Source: Trifolium pratense | Lineage: Eukaryota; Streptophyta; Magnoliopsida; Fabales; Fabaceae | DNA length: 64,000 nt | Direction of reading: 5' to 3' | Assembly (NCBI RefSeq): GCF_020283565.1 | Contig: NC_060059.1 | Span: forward strand, 14,081,501 to 14,145,500 | Shown: in pieces, positions 44,691-63,426 of the stretch | How positions within the stretch are numbered: position 1 is the first letter of the stretch | How the letters are laid out: the number at the start of each line of letters is the position of its first letter | Position numbers and translations under genes: made by a program | Notes under the pieces: generated by a model | Database searches by the model: none | Seen by the model: only the letters and a program-made list of their open reading frames with translations | Told to the model about the DNA's origin: nothing

Positions 44691-45297
44691 GAACCAGATA
44701 GAACTAGCCATAACAAAACAAAATAAACCGCAAGAAACTAAACTAAACATAACCAAATGAAACAGAACCGACCAACTGAAACGAAACAAACCACATTAAA
44801 CCAAACCAAACCAAACAGACCAACAAAACTAAATTAAGAGAGGATCAATCAGACAGAACGAAACTAATCAAACCAAAACAGAATAAAATCGAATAGGATT
44901 CCACCAAAGAAAACCAAGCGAAAACAAACAAATTTCACGGTTCAAAGAATCATAACTAACCGAGTTGTTGTTGCAAAGAATTTGCATCATCAGTAAACAA
45001 TGCCAAGAAAAAGCTACTAGTCCAACATAAACACGCACAACGTACAGCCCCCAAGAAACAAACACTTCATGGCCACAAAGAATCCAAAGACACAAGACAC
45101 TCATCTCATAACACAAGCAAATATTTGCCTCAATGGAAAAATCACACCAAGAGAGACCAAAATCGCAGCTACAGGAACTCAAACAAATTCATTCTCATCA
45201 GATTTTCGACAACAAATATATTTCCAATTTTTGTTGGAAACTCGACAGCGGAAACGACAGATTGTTCAAGGTGGATCGAACCTTGCTCTAGATACCA

Positions 45298-45471
45298 TGT
45301 TGAGGTTCAGATACAAATATAAAAAGACGGCTAGGGTTTCAATAATATTATAATAGCATTACTTAACAAAATAAGGATTACAAAATAATTTATAATAATT
45401 TCTAATGGACTACTAAACTACTAACATATAAAGCCCAATACTTAAAGCCCTAATAATATTATTATCTAACA
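45298..45471 (-). repeat. 5' LTR of the small LTR element
   Basis: 174 bp, next to the primer binding site at about 45285-45297. Confidence 0.9.
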
Positions 45472-45619
45472 TCCCCAAGCAATTTCATATTCTGTGTTAA
45501 TATTTTTGGAATTTTTTTTTTTTTTTGAAAGAGTTAACTTTTTGGAAAATAGAATCCGAAATACTGTGGAATGTAAATGAAAGAAAAAACCTAAAATCTG
45601 GAAAACGTTTTCCGAAATC

Positions 45620-47998
45620 TATTTATGAGGACAAAATTGGAATGTGTGGTGGGGGTGGGGTGGGGGGGGATATGGTTGGTGTTAGAAGAGAAAAATTCCC
45701 TTAGTTGCTATGAAATAGGTCCATTTTATGAAGTTTATGACTTAATTTGTTGCTATCAAATTGGTTCCTCTCATGAAAACTATGACATGTAGAAAATTGA
45801 AAGAAACTGCACTTAAATTGCATATCATAGGACTGTTTAAAGGTCAGACCATTAATTGGAGAAGGAACACCAATGGTAGCTAATGGCAACTACGTACAAA
45901 CACCAACAGTATGAATAAAATGTAAGAATTGATATCTCATTCAATCATCCACTTGGATTGAGTTTGGATAAGTGTTGTGTGTATCTTAAAATCATGTTAA
46001 AATTGTAGAAAATATGTTTTTGTTCTGCCTCATTTGTGTGCCGCATGGTGAATTCAAGCACTATTCGATGCACGAATCAATTAAACATCTTTATCCTCAT
46101 CCTCCCTATGAAGTTATGCCTGAGGCAAATGAATTTTGTAGAATGAAGACTTTATGGAAAAATCAATTTGATATGACAATCGATTTAAAGGTAGGGTGGA
46201 ATTTTTTTTTTTATGTATCTTGAAAACGTGTCAAAAACTCAAAATTGCAAAAAATAAGTTTTTTTTTTTTGTAGAATCATGATGTTTCTCTACTGCCTCA
46301 TTTGCGAGGCAGCAAGTGAGCCAGTTGCGATTTTTACATAATTTAGCAGCTTTTGGGGACCAATTAGGAAGGCTATGGATCAAAAAGAGAGAATTCTTAG
46401 AGAAATAAAGTCTAAGGATTGAGAGATTTTGGCTGAAATTCTAGGATTGGAAAACACAATGTAAACACAACGGGCAGTTAGATTTATTGTTCATCTTTGT
46501 TGTCGAGTGATTGTGAAAAATTGATAGAAATTAAGGTTTTTTCTTGTATCCTGAAGCAAATTTCTTGTAACCTATATTGTATTTCTTGTAAAGAGTCATT
46601 GATAGAGGATCAGATAGTTACTCTCTCCTCACACGTACATCAATTTTGAGATGAATTGGATAAACAATCTTTGGTGTGTTTGATCCATTTTATCTTTATC
46701 TTGTTATTTTCGCTTGATTGGATTTGCTTATAAGTATGTTGTTAGAATATCATAGTTTGCATTGTTTAATTTGGTTGTCATTAATTTTATTCCACATACT
46801 TTAATTCTTGGTGTGATTTAAATTAGAATTTCACAACAAGAAGTTTGTGTCTTCTTGTATGGTCGCGGAATGTTTGCCAAAAATTACTAAAAACTCCATT
46901 TTGCTTTAAATAAAGTGAGATGAAGATTTGCAATTTACAAATGTGGACTTTGAATGGGAAATTCAAACAGTGGTTGAGAACCTTAATACCCTAAAATAAG
47001 GATTTTCAAAATTTGATACTATTTTATTTTAATGTAGACATCTTGCTTACTCTCTTCGATCTCTATTATAAGAAGAAGAAGAGGAAAAAAAACCAGTTTT
47101 TAAGTTCTTCGAATAACTAATGTATTTGATTTATAATATAGACCATATACATTAATTATTGAATAAAGAGTAAAAAAAAATTATAATAGAGACCAGATGA
47201 ATTCTTTAATAGCTCTCGTGTTGAGTTTCCTTGAAGATATGTGAAGAAGTTGATCTATAACTTAACATAGTGTTAATTGACAAAATTTACAAACTTTCCA
47301 TGGGTCCTAATTAACTTAATCTGCAAAAATATGTTGAAATTATTACGTCGAATGTCATGACCTGAATTCAAACCCCGACTCAATCGTTTGTATGTGTGAG
47401 TTTATGATAACTTTGTCATTTCGTCTGTATACCAAAAAGAAGTGACGACAAAGATTTTAAAGTAAAGGTCAAGATAGGGTTCGACGTACATTTCAGCATC
47501 AATGTGTAATTTGTTTAATCAATCAACCTCTCTATTTATTTAATTAATCAACCTCTCTATTGTCATCTACCTAAAATTCTTGTTCTGGGTGTGCAATTGC
47601 ATAGTCGCTCTCTAGAAGAGCTATGCAGAATTGAGAATTGTTCACTAAAGAATTATTTTGTTTAATCATAATTTTCTTCGGTCTACTTTAATTTCTTCCA
47701 AAAATTTATATTTCCAGGTCTCTCACATTTTCATATAAAAAAAAATATCATTCTTTAAAATTAGCCGAAGAACTAATTTTTAATTTTTATTTTGATATTG
47801 ACTCTCTAGTTCTCAGAAAAATGAATATGATAATTCAGAGTTTGGTTACGATGTCAGTAAAAGCTAACTAATAATTATTCTTGTAAAAAATGAAACTCAG
47901 ATTTTTCTAAACGATTCGTTGTTCTATGATGGCTCATTAACCACTTAAGTCCAATATTTTAATTTTCAAAGAACTAATTTGTCTTTGATGTAAGGAAT
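45620..47998. other. intergenic region with decayed repeats
   Basis: Contains a G-rich run at 45647-45669, an LTR-like segment at about 46540-46840 related to that near 31430-31790, a decayed Stowaway-like inverted repeat near 47053-47200 and a 5' SINE fragment (47895-47960). No gene is supported. Confidence 0.4.
47895..47960 (-). mobile_element. 5' fragment of the SINE type found in NDL intron 3
   Basis: Bases reading (plus) TTCTAAACGATTCGT...CTCATTAACCACTTAAGTCCAAT match the head of the SINE at 24431-24590. Only the tRNA-like head is present. Confidence 0.55.
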
Positions 47999-48100
47999 CG
48001 TCTCATGAGCTTAACTCAGTTGGCATAGACATTGCATTAGCAGAGGTCAGGATTCGAACCCGATCATTTATTCATCTTAAGGTACTTGACCACAAAAATA
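47999..48100 (+). mobile_element. tRNA-derived SINE, copy 5
   Basis: Plus strand: GAGCTTAACTCAGTTGGCA (A box), then GGATTCGAACCC (B box), CATCTTAAGG and TACTTGACCACAAAAA. Same family as copy 2, in the opposite orientation. Confidence 0.7.
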
Positions 48101-49806
48101 TGTAAGTAATCAATTTGAGTATTATATTTTGTACTTCCATTTTAATATTTTGGTTCCTAGCTCCTTCCCTAATCATAATACAGTCTTTGGCTTTTATTTT
48201 TTAGAATTTTCACTTTAGGAAGTTTCACAGCTGCCATTCTTGGTTCATGCTTTGCACTTTCCCGTATAAAATCGTCTCATTCATCTATTCATATATGCTA
48301 ATCACGTCCTTTCCAAATTCCAACCCATGAAATTGTGAAAACACGATGACATGTCGCATAAAATTCAAATATAATGTTGTCTTTTTCCTCATATATTGTT
48401 TATCGATTAATAACTTCTCATCCACCATATCTCTAACTTCTAGTTGTTGCTCGAATAGTCCAATATCAACTTTAGATACACTTGATTTTTGCATGACTTT
48501 TGGTTTGTTATCCATTATTTTTGTGTTGTTCTTGACTTAAAATGTTTATCACTATCAAGTCTATCATGATTTTTTCAAACCAAATAATTGTTAATTGTTT
48601 TTGAAAAATAATTGCAAGTTTGATATAAGGAAAGAATATATATTTGAAGTTTTTTTTTTGACGCAATATATATTTGAAGTTAAAAATAACACACAACCAA
48701 CACATAAGAAAATGTATAAGTATACATGAAACTGAATTTTATCTATGACTACGAGCGGGTTTTGACTATTTTAGAGGTTGAGCTATAAATGTTAAAAACA
48801 GAATTTTTAATAAATAAAATTGCAAAAAAAAAATAATGAAATTAATATTTACTTAAATGGTAAATAACATCAATAATATAAAGAATAGTCGTAACTAACA
48901 TACAAAATATATATATTTTTCTAGTTATCTTTTTGTTGAAGCATTAATAGATCTAGCCACTTTAGATTAAGCTTTCGTTTTTTCTAATAAAGAGATATAT
49001 ATTTATAAACAGGGGCGTTGAAAGAAATTCTTTAAAAAAACATGAGATATTTTTATTTTTTAAGAGGCCTACTAGGGTTTATGCTTTAATTTGTTTTCTG
49101 TATATAAATTTGATTTTCAATTGTGTTAGATACGTTTTAATTATGGAATTATGAGGTATTGTGATTGATGGTGAGAATTTGTTGTCTGTATATAAATTTG
49201 TTTTCGATCGTTTTCGTTCACCAATGGAAGAAGTACATGAGAGTCTATATGTTAATTCCAACATCCAATTTATAACTCTAGTGATGAATAAAGAGAAAAT
49301 GTCATCATCTAAGTAGAAAGTAAATATGTGTTTAGTCTCACAACTCAAGTTTGATAAATGAGTCGATTGACAAAAAGCCAAAAATTACAAGTTCATATCA
49401 TCCTGCTAGCATCATTCTGCAAACCAAAAAGGACTATGAGCTTTTCAACGATAATGAAGCCAATTTATTTTTTGTTTGCAAATTGTAAATGAATATTTAC
49501 TTGATGGGGGACTCATATGTAATAAATAAAAGTTTGTTAAAAAAAAAAAAGACTCACCATAGACTTGCGCTGATGTGAGAATTAAATTGAATTTTATTGG
49601 TAAAAAAAAGACTGCACCAAAATAGTCCAAAAACGGAATGCACCATAGAATCTCTCATAATTTATTGGTAACTCTAATATCATGCTCAATCAATGTGGGA
49701 GATTTAGCTCAATAAACATTGGTACTGAATAATTGTCCCCATTGGAGAGCAAAATTGATTGGTGCTTGTGGAGTGGGACCTCTTTGCAAATCCTACATTT
49801 ATTTAA
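48101..49806. other. AT-rich intergenic stretch
   Basis: No supported gene. A single hAT-like end CAGGGGCG occurs at 49012 without a partner. Confidence 0.45.
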
Positions 49807-50209
49807 GGGTAAAATATGTTTTCGATTCTTATTTTTATAGTAATTTTTAGTTTTCGTCCCTGTAAAATAAAATAACTTGTTTTCATCCCTACAAAAAAAT
49901 TTCATTTGATTTTAGTCTTTTTTTTGTGCATTCTTTTGTTTTTAGTATTTAATGGGCAAAATTTTGAACATTTTTTGACATTTTTTTTAATATAATATGG
50001 ACTTATATAGGTTTAACATGATATATAGATATAATATAGACTATTTTGAACATAAAAATGTCATAATATTGGCATTAACATGTCAAATTTTTTTCATTAA
50101 GGACTAAAAACAAAAAAAAATTGTAGGAATTAAAACAATTAATTTTATTTTATAGGGACGAAAACCAAAACTCACTATAAAAGTATGGACTAAAAAACAT
50201 ATTTTACCT
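49807..50209. mobile_element. Mutator-like MITE (about 403 bp)
   Basis: Left end GGGTAAAATATGTTTTCGAT and right-end complement AGGTAAAATATGTTTTTTAG. Both arms continue with TTTTATAGT-like and GTCCCTATAAAATAAA-like inverted matches. A 9-bp TTTATTTAA lies on both sides (49798-49806 and 50210-50218). The 9-bp duplication fits the Mutator superfamily. Confidence 0.7.
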
Positions 50210-50447
50210 TTTATTTAATATTAAAATTTTGAAATACAATGATATAGAGTTACTAATGAAAATTTTGAAATACAATGATATAGAGTTACTTGCATGTTAT
50301 AGTCTATTAAATGTCTGGTGTAGTGTATTTCTGGTATTTTTTGTGTTTTGAATTTTCTATTGTACTTTTATCGTTTTTATATAATATTATTTTGCCATTA
50401 AAAAACTAAATGATAATGATAAATGTTAATATTTAAATTACGATCTT

Positions 50448-50580
50448 GTAAGCTAGTTCAATTGTCAGAAACATTACAAATTACAAATTATTGCAAGGAT
50501 TGTCGGATTGGGGTTTGAACACTGATCTTCCCATTTATTCACCTTAAAACGTGAAATTTTGGCTACCAGACTACTCATTA
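50448..50580 (+). mobile_element. tRNA-derived SINE, copy 6 (diverged)
   Basis: Plus strand: GTAAGCTAGTTCAATTGTCAG (A-box region), then GGGGTTTGAACAC (B box), CACCTTAAAACGTGAA and GGCTACCAGACTACT. Same family as copy 2. Confidence 0.55.
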
Positions 50581-51012
50581 AATAATAATATATAAATTAC
50601 TCATTAAATATTATCATTACGTAAATCCACTTAAACACCCAAAAATGAAATTCTTTCTATCTTGAATATAATCCACTAGATAATACCGGCCTAATATTAA
50701 TAATCCCCAACAGAGTGTACCAATCCACTTTACTATGTTCGTTTTCACAAGTACATGCCAAACACTGCAAACCAATTATAGTTTTTCCACTTTTTTCTTT
50801 CATCCCATGACCCATTTAATGGCAATGAAGCCATGCCTGCAATGTTTAGAAGAAGGGAAACAATATTATGTACTTAGGCTTGAGTTAAATCTGAATTCAT
50901 TATATTTTTTCTTTATTTTTGTCCAGCTCTGAATTCATTATATTATTATAGCTAGAGTATATGTATTAAAGAATATTTAGTTAATTAGAGTTAGCTTAGT
51001 ATAACTTTTTTC

Positions 51013-51150
51013 CTGTGAATTTATCTCAGTTGGCAGAGATATTGTATTATATATGGAGGGGACCGAAGTTTAAATTCCGGTCATCCTACTTATCCATCTT
51101 AAGGACAGAATTTATAGCTATTAGAATACTTGACAAAAAAAAAATTTAGG
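51013..51150 (+). mobile_element. tRNA-derived SINE, copy 7
   Basis: Plus strand: GTGAATTTATCTCAGTTGGCAG (A box), then AGTTTAAATTCCGG (decayed B box), CATCTTAAGGACAG, TAGAATACTTGAC and an A-rich tail. Flanks TATAACTTTTTT and TATAACTCTTTTTT suggest a slightly decayed target duplication. Confidence 0.65.
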
Positions 51151-51162
51151 TCAAGAGTTTAC

Positions 51163-52778
51163 TATAACTCTTTTTTGGTACTATATTATAGGTAGAGAAT
51201 TTTCATCGTCGATAACGATGACTAATCTTCGTCAAAAATATGTGAAGCTTATTAGATAGATTCTCTCGTTTCAACCGATTTTTTTTTTATATATACAAGA
51301 AATTGAACCTACCATAGGGACTCATGACACTTATCACTTAATTAACTAATCACACTTTTTTTACTATAACCCAACACCTTAATTGTACATGTTTATTTAG
51401 TTAAAAAAAAATGTACATGTTTATGTTAATAAATAACTATACTATAGTAAGTTGGTATATTATATCTCGTGTAATAATTTTTGAAGTGCACTTGACAACA
51501 ATTATTAGAGCGTGAGAATGCAGATGAACCACTAGACACAATCTGACAAATATCACCCACCTCCTCCATAATACACAAGACAAGATAATCTATAAGTTTT
51601 TATTATTCAAACATATAAAATCTAGGAAGTACAAAGTTGTTAATATTTTTAATTTGATATATATTAAATTAAAATAGACGGGAAAGAGGAGAGAAAGCAC
51701 CGGGTGATACGGGTGGTGCCTGGTGATTAAGACACGAGATCGAGATGTGTAGAAGGAAAGGAAAGTGAGGGATAACCCTAAGCATCCAAGGTGTGTGTCC
51801 CCACTATGCTATCCCCATATTATTAAGATCAAATTAATAATGTTATAATGAGTTTGGTTTTTTTATTTAGCATAGAAAAATATTTCTTTCTTTGTCGTTA
51901 GCTCACGTCACGTGATAGGGACGTCACATTATATACACAAAAGTCGAGGTTGAATCTTGAACACTCAACTTATCAGTCTTTAAGGTGGGTAGACTAGTAG
52001 AGTTTCTAGCCACCATGCTACTTGATAAAAAAAATTCTTTATCAATTAATTAATTCAGATATTAAGAGTTTTAGGTCCTTATAATTAAATTTCAAAAGTT
52101 TAATGTTATGACTTCTGTATAAATAGTAAAATCTTTGTATCTATATATATAATATGTAAAAGTAAAAAATAAAAAAGTATTTTTTTATTGGTAGATAGAT
52201 GAAATGATAAATTACTTGAAACACACATTCAAAGTAAAAGGATCGTAGTTTGAATATTGGTCAGAACATTTGACCTAACAATTTCGGTATTTCTGCCAAT
52301 TGAGTTATGATTTGTGGAAGAAAAAATTAACAAATTTCTTTTTTTAAAAAAAAAAATTTGAAAATTAAGATATGCTTTTCCATATACTTTGAATTTGTTA
52401 TGGTTTCTTGACTCTCATAATAGACTTCAATATAATACTAGTATATATTTATAATATGTGACAAAATAGCAAGTATATGTAATAATTGACAATAGAGATA
52501 TTTATATAGGGAAAAGGACACGAAAATGAAAAATCGGTGGTCAAACATGTCTTTAGGAGAGGGTTTTAAGAGTAAACTATTTTTGAAAATTTGAATTAAA
52601 AGTAAAGAGTAGGATCAATTTACTATAGGAATGTACCGTACCTGTTTATCCTTGGAGAGTATATGTGTGAAATGCAATGAACTTCATTGTAATAGATATA
52701 GATCATAATTTAATGCGTCGAACTCAATTTGGCTTCCTTTGGAGTTGCTTCAAAATATTTTATACGGTGAAGCACAAA
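51163..52778. other. AT-rich intergenic stretch with decayed SINE pieces
   Basis: Weak SINE-like B-box and tail segments occur near 51950-52030 and 52190-52320. No gene is supported. Confidence 0.4.
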
Positions 52779-53339
52779 CTGGGACAGATCCAGAAACTTA
52801 TCACATTGGGGGTCGAAAAATAATAAATAATAAAAATGAATCTATTTATTTATAGAGGTTATTTTTTGTTACATTGTCCATATAATTTTTTTGTTATCAT
52901 GTTATGTTTACGATACGAAACTCATCTTCGTTAATTTAACGGTGACTGACTAATCACATCCGGGGAATATGTTGGGCACAAAAAATGAGTTCTTCCCTCG
53001 ATTGAATTTTGTTCATACGCAAAAGCCAAATATCAAACTTTTGACCACTTGCTTAAAGGACTCGAGATTCTTACCACTTAAACCAACTAAATTTTTAATT
53101 AAATGGTTATAATTTTAATAATCCAACACTTATAATTATTCGACAATATAAATATTTTTACACTGCAAATGTATATCAATAAAATTCTTATTTATATAAT
53201 ATAATTATAAATTACAATACACTAATTATATATGATATAATATGTATAATATAATATATTATGTATATGCAAATGTGTATGTAAATGAGGGGGAGGGGGG
53301 GCCTTGGCCACTGCTTGCCCCCATCCAGATCCGTCCCAG
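52779..53339. mobile_element. hAT-type MITE, copy B (561 bp), inverted relative to copy A
   Basis: Left end CTGGGACAGATCC and right-end complement CTGGGACGGATCT match at 11 of 13 positions. Flanks AGCACAAA (52771-52778) and AGCACAAG (53340-53347) match at 7 of 8. The right 55 bases are the inverted counterpart of the left end of copy A (CTTGGCCACTGCTTGCCCCC). Confidence 0.75.
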
Positions 53340-53460
53340 AGCACAAGAGGTATGATCACAAGCATACATCCAACCCAAACAAGAAAATCAAACTTAACCA
53401 ATAAGCTAGTACGGAGCCCCAACCCCAAAAAATACCTAATAATACAGTCTATCGAATTTA

Positions 53461-53569
53461 GGTACTGTTTGGCCTAACTTATTTTTCTCTTCTTTTGAGT
53501 TTATGCAAACAGCTTATGCATTTTTATGTATTATTATAAAGAGGGAAAAAAGCTAGGCCGAACGATACC
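53461..53569. mobile_element. Tourist-like (PIF/Harbinger) MITE, 109 bp
   Basis: Left end GGTACTGTTTGGCCTAACTT and right-end complement GGTATCGTTCGGCCTAGCTT match at 16 of 20 positions. TTA lies on both sides (53458-53460 and 53570-53572), the PIF/Harbinger target. Confidence 0.75.
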
Positions 53570-53572
53570 TTA

Positions 53573-55100
53573 CTGACGGTGGTTCTGCAAGTGCACAAAA
53601 TCGCTACCACGTAATAAAGTAGTAAGTTTATTGTTTTCCACAGGAATTGTGTCAAGGTTACTAGTTTCGCTTAGGAATATGGATAGTTGCCTTCGCTTTG
53701 TTTGTTTAAGAAGGTATCTTTACGGGTACTTTAGTAAATGCAGAAAATAAATTGCAGAAAATAAATTGCAGAAAAATAAACCGCAGAAAGTAAAAGGGGT
53801 GTGTGTGACCACACGGGGTGGTTAAGTGTGGTCGGATCCCTCCTTACTCCTTCTTGGTTGCTCAATTATTTCCCTCTATAAGGATTTAGACTGTTGAAAA
53901 TAGGTTTGAAGCAATATATGTTCCTATTTCTATTACAAGCTTCTACAGAGCCTAGTTAAAGGTTACCCTTACTTTATTTAGACACCATTATCCAGAGCTC
54001 CATTTTTTCGTTTAAACTTTGGTCTCATCACCCTAGGGACCCCTAAATTATAAGCTGTCACGTGTACCTAAAACTAGTCACCTACCCACAGTCATACTCT
54101 GCAAGGTAGAAATTATCGTATTTTCCAATCCTATACTATGACAGCATATACTGAATTTAATGGTCTCATATAGGCCCTAGTATTATGTCCTTCGGTCGGG
54201 ATGACTAGCTTTGTTTCCTATGTGATATCCACTAGGTCCTTAGATTCTATTCTAATGTGATCAATATTAAAATAACTAAAATCAGACAACAAAAGAGTTT
54301 GAAATAGAAATAACTGAAATTTATAAATATTATAAATCATACAACCAAGCATTCGTAAGGGAGTTTCTCGACTCCACCTAACCTAGGAAAAATAAATTAC
54401 AAAGACATAAAGAAAAGAACCTTATTGGCTTTGGAGTTCCTTGGCCTTCTTGACTCCTCCTTAGAGTTCTCCTACTCTAGAGTGAATATTCAAAGTATTG
54501 AATATTTTGGAATGTTTGTGAATGAATAATAGTGGAGGAAGAAGACTCTATTTATAGTTTTACAGCTGGGTTTGAGTTTTTTCTGCGCATCAACCGCACC
54601 TATCGTGACCACGATCACGTGTATTTTCGCCTCATCGTGGCCACGATGGAACCTATCGTGGTGCGATGGAAGATTTTCTCATAATTTTATGCGTATTTTT
54701 CAAGTCATGTATCATCCCACAAAGGAAAATTTGTGAAGGATAGTGGCACGATGGAGCGCCGTCTAAAGCCCAAGAAATTCTATAAATAGAGATCAAAGGC
54801 AGCCATAATTTACACAACACTCCGAAGGAGCAACAAGTGAGAGAGATTAAGGTTCACTCAAGGAAGACAATCTCTCACCATTGAGAGTGGTTTTCTTAGC
54901 ACTTTATCGAGGTTATTCTTATGTGTAATTTTCTAAACTCTTTTGTTATGATGATTACCATTATGAGTAGCTAAATTCCTTAGGTTATGTTGAGTAGATG
55001 AACTTTCCCTAGAATGATTGATTCTATGTAATTTGGTTCGAAGAAAATTATATTACTTGCAATTAAATTTATTATTTTTAATTATCTCTATTTTTTCGTT
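53573..55100. other. repeat-derived non-coding region, possibly LTR-element relic
   Basis: Less AT-rich than its neighbours. It contains a TGCAAGTGCACAAAATCG stretch, repeated ATCGTGGCCACGATGG-type inverted motifs (54605-54670), a TATAAATAGAGA box near 54782 and a following leader-like stretch. No coding frame and no proven LTR pair. The family is not determined. Confidence 0.35.
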
Positions 55101-55710
55101 GGTTTATATTTTATTTACATTTTTGTTAATAAATAAATAATGAAAATTTAATTAAACAATTTTTAGAAAACTTTATATATTTAATAAAAAATTCACTGCA
55201 AGAAATAATTTTTTAGAGGTATGAACAAAATGGATTTGAAAAGATACTTTTTCGATGTATTAAAACACTTAAAAAATAAAAGAGAAGCAAAGAGTATTTT
55301 TGACTTTTAAAGAGATACTATTTTCTTACATACTAAGTAAATATTATTATTTTCTTATAAAAATATAGTAAATTATATTGTTCTATAGTAAGAGGAGAGA
55401 AGAAAATGACATTTTTGACTTAAAAGAGATAATCTTTTTTCATATAAGAAAAAAATTCATTTTAAAATTTTGATGAATAATTAATGAATCTGATATTAAT
55501 TAATGAATTCAAAGCTACAAACTATACAATAAATTTAAAATGTAATTTTTTACTTTATGATCGAAAAGTATAAAGAAAAGATATATTATTGACTTTAATA
55601 TTATTTTTTTATAATAATCATTTTAATATCTTAATATCTTAATTTACTTTAGAAAAATTTAAATTTTTTTTTGTTGATTTTTTTATTTTAAAATTGAACT
55701 TTTAATTATA

Positions 55711-55895
55711 AGGACAAAACTTACATGCATTTCCATACATGCATTTCTTACTTTTCCACTCACAAAGAGGTGGTTATTTGTGTTTTTTCATTTTGAAAAA
55801 ATAAAAGAAAATTATTTTTTAATAAAAAAAAACTACCTCTTTATGAGAGGAAAAGTAAAAAATACATGTATGGAAATGCATGTAAGTTTTGTCCT
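55711..55895. mobile_element. palindromic MITE (185 bp), superfamily unknown
   Basis: The arms AGGACAAAACTTACATGCAT and its inverted copy extend about 55 bp and close with an A/T-rich loop. The 7-bp direct repeat AATTATA lies on both sides (55704-55710 and 55896-55902). Confidence 0.65.
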
Positions 55896-55902
55896 AATTA
55901 TA

Positions 55903-62353
<6,451 letters not shown>

Positions 62354-63426
62354 ACTGCTATAGTATCCACTGTAGTCATTTATTGAGTTCATTGCCTCCT
62401 TCTTCAATCACACGGGAGCATTTAGCCAGCTGATTTTTGTAGGCTGTCGCATTTTTCATTTACCCTTTTCTTCCACTTTAATGAGCAAATCTTGGCTCTA
62501 GTTATTTAACTGATGAATTGAAGCAGACCCTAAATATTTCATCATAGCAGTACCTGTCTCTGTCTGACTCATGTAATTGTTGTAATAGATACTTTTTTAT
62601 GTCCTAATCCTTATTCCTTGTCAGAAAAGGGAGTGAAGGTTGGTATCTCAATCCTTGCATCTGGGCATTGGCATGTATTTATGAAAAAATGTTTTTCTTT
62701 GTAATAAGTAATAACTGATTTATAAAAACAAGTTTTACATTTACATTGGTGACTGACTGGTGTGAAGATATCATTTATTTTTCCAACAATTTTTTTTTTG
62801 TGCACTCCTTTTCATAGATTGTGAATGAATTCACTTATCTTTGTCTTCTATTTACATTTACTAAATCAGGCCCCAAGTTCAGTTTGTTGACATCTAAGCA
62901 CTTTCTTCTATGCGATGTAATTCTATTTTTGCCACCTCATTTACGTAGGTCCAAAATCTTAGCTACATGATTTCATTGACAAAAAATGGAATTTCCATTA
63001 GAAAATTCCGAATTTTTGTCAAATCACAGGCCATACAGAGAGGCCATGGCTGCGGAAGTTGAGACATGTTTAAATACTGCTTCGGAACTGAATCGGGTAT
63101 TTAGCATAACCGTAGATAACGCAACGTCTAATGACATAGGGATTAGATTTATGAAGGAAACATAAAAACAAGCTTGCCTATAAAATTAACTCGTGTATCT
63201 CCTCTATCTGGTGGGGTATAGCTAACTCTACAACAACATAAAAAGTTTCAACAGATGATACATTGGGATTGGAGACCCCTCTCTGAAAAATAATGTTTTC
63301 CCCATCCCATGAAAATTTTCTATTGTTCCAGTATCCGAACTACACAAGACTCATATAGTACAAGATTTCAAAGTAAGACAGGATAACAAGCACACCTATA
63401 TACAAACTATCTTTTCTTTGGACTCT
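62354..63426. other. NEK / FLD convergent intergenic region (3' trailers)
   Basis: No extra gene. It presumably contains both 3' untranslated regions. Confidence 0.5.

Larger units (their letters stand above)
43927..45471 (-). mobile_element. young non-autonomous LTR retrotransposon (TRIM-like, 1545 bp)
   Basis: Two 174-bp LTRs (43927-44100 and 45298-45471) differ at one base, with TG...CA ends and a perfect TCCCC duplication outside (43922-43926 and 45472-45476). On the minus strand the 5' LTR is followed at once by TGGTATCTAGAGC, which fits the tRNA-iMet primer site. The 3' LTR is preceded by the purine tract TTTGAGGGGAAG. The 1.2-kb interior has no protease, RT or integrase; its longest frame is 104 codons with no family resemblance. 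Mobility must have come from an autonomous relative, probably copia-type. Confidence 0.9.
43881..45619. mobile_element. older inverted-end element split by the small LTR element
   Basis: GATTTCGGAAAACGTTTTCC at the left (43881-43900) recurs inverted at the right (45600-45619). Removing the LTR element and its duplication leaves about 190 bp. It is probably a MITE of unassigned superfamily. Its own target duplication was not found. Confidence 0.55.

Noticed and set aside
44868..45182. 104-codon minus-strand frame in the small LTR element
   Set aside because: Cys/Trp/Leu-rich with no gag or pol motif; likely a chance frame. The element is treated as non-coding.
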